A stretch of 5,807 nt of DNA, from contig NVTS01000063.1 of assembly GCA_002732995.1 (NCBI GenBank), positions 4,578 through 10,384 of the forward strand. The letters are read 5' to 3'. This document shows, piece by piece, positions 1 through 5,807 of this stretch. A model generated the notes under the pieces. The model was not told the DNA's origin. It was given only the letters and a program-made list of their open reading frames with translations, and searched no databases. This DNA is from Marinosulfonomonas sp. (GTDB taxonomy: Bacteria; Pseudomonadota; Alphaproteobacteria; Rhodobacterales; Rhodobacteraceae). The number at the start of each line of letters is the position of its first letter. Positions within the stretch are counted from its first letter, which is position 1. A program made the translations under genes and the position numbers.

Positions 1-2
1 CT

Positions 3-74
3 ATACATGCGGCAGAAATATTCGGTATAATTCCGCATGATGATCGATATTCAAAACATAGATGGCAATCCTGA
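3..74 (+). CDS. Possible 3' end of an upstream gene (partial, uncertain)
   Basis: This frame is open from the left edge to a TGA at 72-74 and would end a protein in ...HAAEIFGIIPHDDR plus nine more residues. The composition looks protein-like, but 23 codons is too short to prove coding. It would overlap the next gene by 38 bp. The other two forward frames stop at TAA 28-30 and TGA 38-40, and the latter would give a 4-bp ATGA overlap with the start at 37. An upstream gene in the same direction is therefore possible in any of the three frames. Nothing about its function can be said. Confidence 0.25.
   Translation: MHAAEIFGIIPHDDRYSKHRWQS
6..39. repeat. 7-bp inverted repeat spanning the start of the first gene
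   Basis: CATGCGG at 6-12 and CCGCATG at 33-39 are perfect inverted copies separated by 20 bp. The right arm contains the ATG at 37. The interval holds TATAAT at 26-31. The arms could be an operator-like site or a weak hairpin over the start, or chance. Confidence 0.3.
26..31 (+). promoter_or_regulatory. Candidate -10 box ahead of the first gene
   Basis: TATAAT at 26-31 is a perfect sigma-70 -10 match. The expected -35 position (about 3-8) reads ATACAT, which is poor. Transcription from here would begin around 37-39, on the first start codons, giving a nearly leaderless mRNA. No Shine-Dalgarno sequence is evident before 37. The match may be fortuitous if an upstream coding region runs through here. 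Confidence 0.3.
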
Positions 75-771
75 TTTACTCGCCCACTCACGCCTTCTGT
101 TTGCGATGCAACGAACCTTTCAACATATTGGAGAACATGATGGCATTGGCCTGACCAAATCCAAAGCGTTCAACAGGAAATTCACCCATTGGGCGGCGGA
201 ACACTACGATTGGCCGGAATACGAACTTTCAAAATTGCTACGCATAAACAAAGTGTTGAACGAAGAAGATGTCCCGCCGGTTATGGTTATCCATGATTTG
301 ATGGTATTGGCAAAGCTGGGCCGACCATACAAAGGCACATTTCGGATGACAGTGAAGGCCAAAGCACTTACCAATAATCCTGGCAAGCTATTTGCCGAGT
401 TGGCCCAAATCTTTCTGTTTCAATACGATCATGGTCAGATGAGCCGATTTGGCGATGTTGCCCCTGGAAACTGGGATGTGTTCTTGAATGTGATCAATGT
501 TGAGGCAGAGAGCGGTGTGGCCGAATCCGACTTGGTTAAAACTTTCTACGGTGTTGAGGATACAGTGGGCACATTTGATCGCGAGTATCATTGGTATAAA
601 AGCTCGTTATTCATCACTGTGCTTCGTCCGTTATGCTGGATAGGGTTTCTTGAGGAAACACGCGAAGGTGACGATCTTCTTGCGCCACGTCTATACACCA
701 AAACACCGCTTTGGCGGGCGTGTTTGCATCTGGATACCGATGATATGTTGCAAGCAATCAAGCTGATTTGA
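37..771 (+). CDS. Uncharacterised protein with two winged-helix-like modules
   Basis: This is a complete 244-codon frame ending at TGA 769-771. I do not recognise it as a named protein, and it is not Cas1, Cas2, Cas9 or Csn2. Two segments have the look of winged-helix units. The first covers residues about 36-112: GIGLTKSKAFNRKF, then NKVLNEEDVPP, then the wing-like LGRPYKGTFRMTVKAKAL. The second covers about 185-230 and ends in GFLEETREGDD...LYTKTPLWRACL. The first pattern recalls conserved segments I associate with the plasmid pRiA4b Orf3-like and related uncharacterised proteins; this is from memory and unchecked. No signal peptide, membrane segment or obvious catalytic motif is visible. 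Starts are possible at 37, 40 or 106 (residues 1, 2 and 24). I keep 37 because ATGA there allows coupling to an upstream frame, but no ribosome binding site decides it. The gene lies 29 bp before the array on the same strand. A nucleic-acid-binding role is inference, and a link to CRISPR is not shown. Confidence 0.82.
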   Translation: MMIDIQNIDGNPDLLAHSRLLFAMQRTFQHIGEHDGIGLTKSKAFNRKFTHWAAEHYDWPEYELSKLLRINKVLNEEDVPPVMVIHDLMVLAKLGRPYKGTFRMTVKAKALTNNPGKLFAELAQIFLFQYDHGQMSRFGDVAPGNWDVFLNVINVEAESGVAESDLVKTFYGVEDTVGTFDREYHWYKSSLFITVLRPLCWIGFLEETREGDDLLAPRLYTKTPLWRACLHLDTDDMLQAIKLI

Positions 772-800
772 AACTAAGCCCCCTTACTCTGATACGTGTT
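772..800. other. Short gap between gene and CRISPR array
   Basis: These 29 bp separate the stop codon from the first repeat. I see no hairpin plus T-run terminator and no AT-rich leader-like stretch. Transcription of the upstream gene may therefore run into the array. The absence of a leader here supports placing the leader at the other end. Confidence 0.5.
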
Positions 801-836
801 ATTGCGGCTGGACCTCGATTTCTGAATGGCTACAAT
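801..836 (+). repeat. First repeat, variant (G1 to A)
   Basis: This copy begins ATTGCGG where all others begin GTTGCGG, and the remaining 35 bases match. Variant terminal repeats usually mark the leader-distal end of an array, because new repeats are copied from the leader-proximal one. The change also converts the G-U pair between the repeat ends into A-U. Confidence 0.85.
809..836 (+). promoter_or_regulatory. Repeat-borne promoter (present in every repeat)
   Basis: Within the repeat, TGGACC (repeat positions 9-14, four of six matches to TTGACA) lies 16 bp before TACAAT (positions 31-36, five of six matches to TATAAT). Both read rightward, so transcription would start about 6-8 nt into the following spacer. 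Coordinates are those of the first copy; the same pair is in all 76 repeats. In N. meningitidis and Campylobacter jejuni II-C arrays a -10 element at this same repeat end drives one crRNA per repeat. The exact TGn extension seen in Neisseria is displaced by one base here (TGGC before TACAAT). Confidence 0.6.
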
Positions 837-902
837 CCAACGTGTGACGATCTCCTCACCGTATTGGTTGCGGCTGGACCTCGATTTCTGAATGGCTACA
901 AT

Positions 903-932
903 GGCAACCGTTCAGGCAACCCGTCAGGCAAC
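903..932 (+). repeat. Spacer 2, internally repetitive
   Basis: The spacer contains two adjacent 12-nt units (909-920 and 921-932) matching at 10 of 12 positions, each ending TCAGGCAAC. In frame it reads GNRSGNPSGN. It was probably taken from a gene encoding a Gly/Asn/Ser repeat protein. Confidence 0.7.
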
Positions 933-2219
933 GTTGCGGCTGGACCTCGATTTCTGAATGGCTACAATCGGCACCCTGAAATTGTCAGAGGACAGCCAGT
1001 TGCGGCTGGACCTCGATTTCTGAATGGCTACAATCATGTGTTTGTAGCCCCGTCCATCAATACAGTTGCGGCTGGACCTCGATTTCTGAATGGCTACAAT
1101 GCCGCCGAGATCAGGGCGCGAACCATATTCGTTGCGGCTGGACCTCGATTTCTGAATGGCTACAATCGGACCGCACAGGTCAGTCCTGTTAAGGCAGTTG
1201 CGGCTGGACCTCGATTTCTGAATGGCTACAATCAGTTCCTTTTTGTTTGTCTCTATGTGTATGTTGCGGCTGGACCTCGATTTCTGAATGGCTACAATTT
1301 CTGCAAGCTCAACCCAGATCCCTTGAGGGTTGCGGCTGGACCTCGATTTCTGAATGGCTACAATAGCCGTGCTCTAGATATTAGGGATGGAAAGTTGCGG
1401 CTGGACCTCGATTTCTGAATGGCTACAATATTGCGTGGCGGCTTGGCCTCTCGGCCAGAGTTGCGGCTGGACCTCGATTTCTGAATGGCTACAATATCCA
1501 TGATGAACACCAGCCGCTTGACCCAGTTGCGGCTGGACCTCGATTTCTGAATGGCTACAATCTGGATGGATCTGTGCCGGTGGCAAATTCGGTTGCGGCT
1601 GGACCTCGATTTCTGAATGGCTACAATGCGTGAAGGCGGGTCTAACGCGGGTGGTTAGTTGCGGCTGGACCTCGATTTCTGAATGGCTACAATTGGTTAG
1701 GAGCCATGTTGCAGCTGGAAACGGTTGCGGCTGGACCTCGATTTCTGAATGGCTACAATTGGAGGATTTCGTTTTGCGAAAAGATTGTGTTGCGGCTGGA
1801 CCTCGATTTCTGAATGGCTACAATAAGGCGTCAAACCCCGTCACATCAATGCTGGTTGCGGCTGGACCTCGATTTCTGAATGGCTACAATGGCAAGACGC
1901 TCTTGAGTACGCAAGCATCGTTGCGGCTGGACCTCGATTTCTGAATGGCTACAATCTAACGCAATCTGTCGCGGTCCTGCGCCTGGTTGCGGCTGGACCT
2001 CGATTTCTGAATGGCTACAATAAGACATCTACACAATTGGTATTGACGGCTGTTGCGGCTGGACCTCGATTTCTGAATGGCTACAATAGCCGATCAAATT
2101 GGGTGGCCTTTGGCTATGTTGCGGCTGGACCTCGATTTCTGAATGGCTACAATTTCGAATGTGGTATATTGTAGGAAAACTTAGTTGCGGCTGGACCTCG
2201 ATTTCTGAATGGCTACAAT

Positions 2220-2249
2220 TGAAGCCAAGATTGATGTTGTCTCGGTTAA
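2220..2249 (+). repeat. Spacer 22, near-duplicate of spacer 48
   Basis: This 30-nt spacer begins TGAAGCCAAG and ends CTCGGTTAA. All 30 nt are repeated in spacer 48 (3935-3965), which has one extra T at its 5' end. The 3' ends coincide exactly. Confidence 0.95.
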
Positions 2250-2285
2250 GTTGCGGCTGGACCTCGATTTCTGAATGGCTACAAT

Positions 2286-2315
2286 TAAACGACGCAACTA
2301 CCGCGATGCGCGTTT
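2286..2315 (+). repeat. Spacer 23, identical to spacer 70
   Basis: The spacer begins TAAACGACGC and ends GATGCGCGTTT. The same 30 nt occur at 5384-5413, 47 units to the right. The flanking spacers differ at the two sites. Confidence 0.95.
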
Positions 2316-3011
2316 GTTGCGGCTGGACCTCGATTTCTGAATGGCTACAATTGCAGTTCTAGAGGACCGCAAAACACGCTAGTTGCGGCTGGACCTCGAT
2401 TTCTGAATGGCTACAATAGAGCTTACAGGCGTTCACTATACCGATGAGTTGCGGCTGGACCTCGATTTCTGAATGGCTACAATCCTTTGGCGGTAGCGCT
2501 ACGTCGCAGGCTAGTTGCGGCTGGACCTCGATTTCTGAATGGCTACAATTAAAGTTATGTGGGTTAATGTTGATGCTGAGTTGCGGCTGGACCTCGATTT
2601 CTGAATGGCTACAATTTCCCAGAAATTACCGCGCCATTTAACTTTGTTGCGGCTGGACCTCGATTTCTGAATGGCTACAATTTTCGACAAGGGTGTAAAG
2701 ACCATTCGTTAGTTGCGGCTGGACCTCGATTTCTGAATGGCTACAATCATAAATATCTGGTGACATCACAATATCCGGTTGCGGCTGGACCTCGATTTCT
2801 GAATGGCTACAATCTAAAGATAAAATGGACGCCGAACCTGCATGTTGCGGCTGGACCTCGATTTCTGAATGGCTACAATCGGGCCGCATTGGCGCTACCG
2901 GTCGCCGCAGTTGCGGCTGGACCTCGATTTCTGAATGGCTACAATTATTACGTCGCACTGGTGTCTGCCGCGTTGGTTGCGGCTGGACCTCGATTTCTGA
3001 ATGGCTACAAT

Positions 3012-3041
3012 AGAAAGCCCTAGCATTAATAAGCAATTCAG
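3012..3041 (+). repeat. Spacer 34, reverse complement of spacer 40
   Basis: The reverse complement of this spacer matches spacer 40 (3408-3436) at 28 of 29 positions. The mismatch is base 3016 here against 3433 there. Confidence 0.95.
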
Positions 3042-3407
3042 GTTGCGGCTGGACCTCGATTTCTGAATGGCTACAATTAGTAGGGTTTGTCACACCTCAT
3101 GAGCGCGGTTGCGGCTGGACCTCGATTTCTGAATGGCTACAATGGGCAACATCAATATCAGTACCAGACCCAAGTTGCGGCTGGACCTCGATTTCTGAAT
3201 GGCTACAATCTTGCAGATGTATAAGCGGCGTCAGTTTCAGTTGCGGCTGGACCTCGATTTCTGAATGGCTACAATGAATTGAAACCTGATGCATTCATAG
3301 GCGATGTTGCGGCTGGACCTCGATTTCTGAATGGCTACAATTCTGATCATTTCTATTACGACGAATGTACAGTTGCGGCTGGACCTCGATTTCTGAATGG
3401 CTACAAT

Positions 3408-3436
3408 CTGAATTGCTTATTAATGCTAGGGCCTTC
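3408..3436 (+). repeat. Spacer 40, reverse complement of spacer 34
   Basis: This 29-nt spacer begins CTGAATTGCTTATT and ends GGGCCTTC. It is the opposite-strand version of spacer 34, differing at position 26 (C where spacer 34 implies T). That position is near the 3' end, the seed end for Cas9 guides. Confidence 0.95.
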
Positions 3437-3934
3437 GTTGCGGCTGGACCTCGATTTCTGAATGGCTACAATTGATAGGCCAAACAAGGCAGCTGTCATG
3501 GTGTTGCGGCTGGACCTCGATTTCTGAATGGCTACAATAACGGGGAAACTCGAAGCCAGCGAAACCTAGTTGCGGCTGGACCTCGATTTCTGAATGGCTA
3601 CAATTTGCGCGCCGGTCTGCGCCTTCTCGAGCGTGTTGCGGCTGGACCTCGATTTCTGAATGGCTACAATTGATGGTGTTGCGGTTGCCGCAAGTTTATA
3701 GTTGCGGCTGGACCTCGATTTCTGAATGGCTACAATTGATGGCTAGTAAAGGCGATCAGGGCATTCGTTGCGGCTGGACCTCGATTTCTGAATGGCTACA
3801 ATTTAAGTATGGGGGTGCATAGATATGAACGAGTTGCGGCTGGACCTCGATTTCTGAATGGCTACAATATTTGGGTTTCGCACTTTCACGCCCTGCAAGT
3901 TGCGGCTGGACCTCGATTTCTGAATGGCTACAAT

Positions 3935-3965
3935 TTGAAGCCAAGATTGATGTTGTCTCGGTTAA
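3935..3965 (+). repeat. Spacer 48, the only 31-nt spacer, near-duplicate of spacer 22
   Basis: It begins TTGAAGCCAAG and otherwise equals spacer 22, so the extra base is at the 5' end. Its neighbours are not those of spacer 22. Confidence 0.95.
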
Positions 3966-4001
3966 GTTGCGGCTGGACCTCGATTTCTGAATGGCTACAA
4001 T

Positions 4002-4031
4002 TGTGGCCTTAATGCCTAGCTCTGCTACGTT
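4002..4031 (+). repeat. Spacer 49, identical to spacer 55
   Basis: The 30-nt spacer begins TGTGGCCTTAATGCC and recurs exactly at 4398-4427, six units away, with different spacers on both sides. Confidence 0.95.
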
Positions 4032-4397
4032 GTTGCGGCTGGACCTCGATTTCTGAATGGCTACAATGCACGGCAATACAATCAAAGATGCAATTGAGTT
4101 GCGGCTGGACCTCGATTTCTGAATGGCTACAATAGGTGGATCAATTGGTGGTGCCACCGGACCGTTGCGGCTGGACCTCGATTTCTGAATGGCTACAATG
4201 GGAAGTATCTACGGAAGTTAAGTTTCAAGGTTGCGGCTGGACCTCGATTTCTGAATGGCTACAATGTCTGGTGTGTTCTATGGTGAAATCCTAGAGTTGC
4301 GGCTGGACCTCGATTTCTGAATGGCTACAATAGAGAATGGATTAAGGATAATAACGGTGAAGTTGCGGCTGGACCTCGATTTCTGAATGGCTACAAT

Positions 4398-4427
4398 TGT
4401 GGCCTTAATGCCTAGCTCTGCTACGTT
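4398..4427 (+). repeat. Spacer 55, identical to spacer 49
   Basis: Exact second copy of the spacer at 4002-4031. The intervening spacers 50-54 are not duplicated elsewhere in the array. Confidence 0.95.
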
Positions 4428-4661
4428 GTTGCGGCTGGACCTCGATTTCTGAATGGCTACAATCGTTTTCAGTATCTACCCAAAAGCCCGCCAGTTGCGG
4501 CTGGACCTCGATTTCTGAATGGCTACAATTGAAAATGGAAAGTATACCCACCAGATTCAGTTGCGGCTGGACCTCGATTTCTGAATGGCTACAATGTTGC
4601 GTGAAGGTGATATGCGTGCAGTGCTGTTGCGGCTGGACCTCGATTTCTGAATGGCTACAAT

Positions 4662-4691
4662 TGGTAACTGGAACACTGGTAACTGGAACAA
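4662..4691 (+). repeat. Spacer 59, a 15-nt tandem repeat
   Basis: The spacer is two 15-nt units (4662-4676 and 4677-4691), TGGTAACTGGAACA plus C or A, matching at 14 of 15 positions. One frame reads GNWNTGNWN, a repeat-protein signature. The source was probably a gene with a five-residue period. Confidence 0.85.
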
Positions 4692-5383
4692 GTTGCGGCT
4701 GGACCTCGATTTCTGAATGGCTACAATAGCTTGGGAGTGGGGTCCAAAAGACTTGCAGTTGCGGCTGGACCTCGATTTCTGAATGGCTACAATACCCCCG
4801 CGCAAATACGCCTAGCCCTGCTGTTGCGGCTGGACCTCGATTTCTGAATGGCTACAATACCTAGCACATTCGATTGTGATCTGGCCGTGTTGCGGCTGGA
4901 CCTCGATTTCTGAATGGCTACAATAATAACTACACGCCACCAATTGGCAGCTACGTTGCGGCTGGACCTCGATTTCTGAATGGCTACAATACACGCCAAG
5001 TTTAGCCACATACGCTGGGGTTGCGGCTGGACCTCGATTTCTGAATGGCTACAATAATCGCTCGCCATTTAAACGCTGGCAATAGTTGCGGCTGGACCTC
5101 GATTTCTGAATGGCTACAATCTGGAATTAGGCGCAATCTTTGCAAGCGCAGTTGCGGCTGGACCTCGATTTCTGAATGGCTACAATGCGATTTAAACAGG
5201 ATTGGATTGATATGTAGTTGCGGCTGGACCTCGATTTCTGAATGGCTACAATTGGTAGCGTAAGTAAGAACAAAGACGCGAGTTGCGGCTGGACCTCGAT
5301 TTCTGAATGGCTACAATAACGCACCGCATCACTCTAGCGCAGTTTCGGTTGCGGCTGGACCTCGATTTCTGAATGGCTACAAT

Positions 5384-5413
5384 TAAACGACGCAACTACC
5401 GCGATGCGCGTTT
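5384..5413 (+). repeat. Spacer 70, identical to spacer 23
   Basis: Exact second copy of the spacer at 2286-2315, near the presumed leader end, while the first copy lies deep in the array. Confidence 0.95.
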
Positions 5414-5667
5414 GTTGCGGCTGGACCTCGATTTCTGAATGGCTACAATGCGTGGTTGATGCTTACCTTGACAATGGTGGTTGCGGCTGGACCTCGATTT
5501 CTGAATGGCTACAATGTCGAATTGAAACTAGGAGGGATGAAAACAGTTGCGGCTGGACCTCGATTTCTGAATGGCTACAATTCGTGTCACAAATGAAAGG
5601 CTGACGATATGGTTGCGGCTGGACCTCGATTTCTGAATGGCTACAATGATTAACGATAGCCTTACAT

Positions 5668-5684
5668 CCGCAACTGCGTTGCGG
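5668..5684 (+). repeat. Inverted repeat across the spacer 74/repeat 75 junction
   Basis: CCGCAAC (5668-5674, in spacer 74) is the perfect complement of GTTGCGG (5678-5684, start of repeat 75), with a 3-nt loop TGC. In RNA this would be a 7-bp hairpin joining the guide's seed end to the repeat. Confidence 0.8.
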
Positions 5685-5779
5685 CTGGACCTCGATTTCT
5701 GAATGGCTACAATTAGCAACTTCAACCCACGCAAGCCCGTCATGTTGCGGCTGGACCTCGATTTCTGAATGGCTACAAT

Positions 5780-5807
5780 TTGAAAAGTATTCAACTATCA
5801 AAATCTG
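5780..5807. promoter_or_regulatory. AT-rich right flank: candidate leader start or unfinished spacer
   Basis: These 28 nt after the last repeat are only 25% GC (7 of 28), which looks low beside the neighbouring spacers. They contain an inverted repeat, TTGAA-AAGTA-TTCAA (5780-5794). Low GC next to identical repeats suits a leader. However, a 30-nt spacer would end at 5809, beyond the window, so an ordinary spacer 76 cannot be excluded. Confidence 0.45.

Larger units (their letters stand above)
801..5779 (+). CRISPR. Large type II-C-like CRISPR array, 76 repeats and 75 spacers
   Basis: A 36-bp repeat starting GTTGCGGCTGGACC and ending GAATGGCTACAAT recurs 76 times, starting at 801, 867, 933 and so on to 5744. 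Reading every unit, I found all copies identical except the first. Spacers are 30 nt in 66 cases. Spacers 9, 15, 17, 40, 61, 64, 65 and 68 are 29 nt, and spacer 48 is 31 nt; these lengths sum exactly to the array span. The ends pair imperfectly (GTTG with CAAT through G-U and A-U pairs), and the 3' end GCTACAAT equals that of the Neisseria meningitidis II-C repeat. In that family the plus-strand transcript gives guides consisting of the 3' part of a spacer followed by the 5' part of the repeat, paired to a tracrRNA and loaded on Cas9. No cas gene or tracrRNA anti-repeat is present here. The array may continue past the right edge. Array identity is certain; the subtype is an inference from the repeat. 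Confidence 0.99.

Noticed and set aside
13..25. CAGAAAT at 13-19 as part of a tracrRNA anti-repeat
   Set aside because: Only about seven bases complement the repeat and there is no room for the tracrRNA body before the gene. No longer complement to the repeat was seen in 1-800.
735..780. A decayed extra repeat upstream of 801, since 771-800 is exactly spacer-sized
   Set aside because: Only short words (GTTGC at 747, GATTT at 765) match, and their spacing differs from the repeat by two bases. The region is also the end of a good coding frame.
1430..1459. Spacer 10 hairpin TGGCC-TCTC-GGCCA as a terminator inside the array
   Set aside because: There is no following T-run, and short stems of this kind occur in other spacers (for example 6 and 15).
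768..3461. Plus-strand open frames in the array with recurring peptides such as VAAGPRFLNGYN and CGWTSISEWLQ
   Set aside because: The repeat-spacer period is 66 bp (22 codons), so any frame open in the repeat stays in phase. These are translations of CRISPR repeats, not genes or repeat proteins.
4002..4822. Similarity between spacers 49 and 61 (13 of 15 around GCCTAGC.CTGCT)
   Set aside because: With 75 spacers compared on both strands, one or two such matches are expected by chance, and the rest of the two spacers do not align.
3276..5545. Shared 10-mer GAATTGAAAC in spacers 38 and 72
   Set aside because: A 10-base match among this many spacer pairs is expected by chance. The flanking bases differ.
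1374..5801. Minus-strand open frames with recurring CSHSEIEVQPQ or IVAIQKSRSSRN
   Set aside because: Same periodicity artefact on the other strand. Frames change only where spacers of 29 or 31 nt shift the phase.

Overview
The window is almost entirely one very large CRISPR array (801-5779) with a single protein-coding gene to its left (37-771). I count 76 repeats of 36 bp and 75 complete spacers. Of the spacers, 66 are 30 nt, eight are 29 nt and one is 31 nt. The repeat begins GTTGCGGCTGGACC and ends GAATGGCTACAAT. Its length, its imperfectly palindromic ends and its terminal TACAAT match the repeat class of type II-C (Cas9) systems, as in Neisseria. No cas gene and no tracrRNA anti-repeat is visible, so the subtype rests on the repeat alone. 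Host assignment is tentative: a proteobacterium of moderate GC, possibly alphaproteobacterial.

Layout: 1-36 is a short upstream stretch that may hold the 3' end of another gene. 37-771 encodes a 244-residue protein I do not recognise by name; it looks like two winged-helix-type modules. 772-800 is a short gap without an evident terminator. 801-5779 is the array. 5780-5807 is 28 nt of AT-rich sequence, either the start of the leader or an unfinished spacer; the window stops two bases before a further repeat would be due.

Orientation: the only variant repeat I found is the first one (801, G1 to A), which suggests the left end is the old, leader-distal end. The AT-rich right flank would then be the leader, with recent spacers at the right. 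Each repeat carries a promoter-like pair, TGGACC and TACAAT 16 bp apart, reading rightward. This fits the Neisseria and Campylobacter II-C design, where crRNAs start from promoters inside the repeats.

The spacer content records repeated encounters with the same targets. Two spacers recur exactly (23 = 70, 49 = 55). One recurs with an extra base at its 5' end (22 and 48). Spacers 34 and 40 are reverse complements of each other with one mismatch, so both strands of one locus were sampled. Neighbouring spacers are not shared between copies, which argues for independent acquisition rather than segmental duplication. All long open frames inside the array are artefacts of the 66-bp (22-codon) period.
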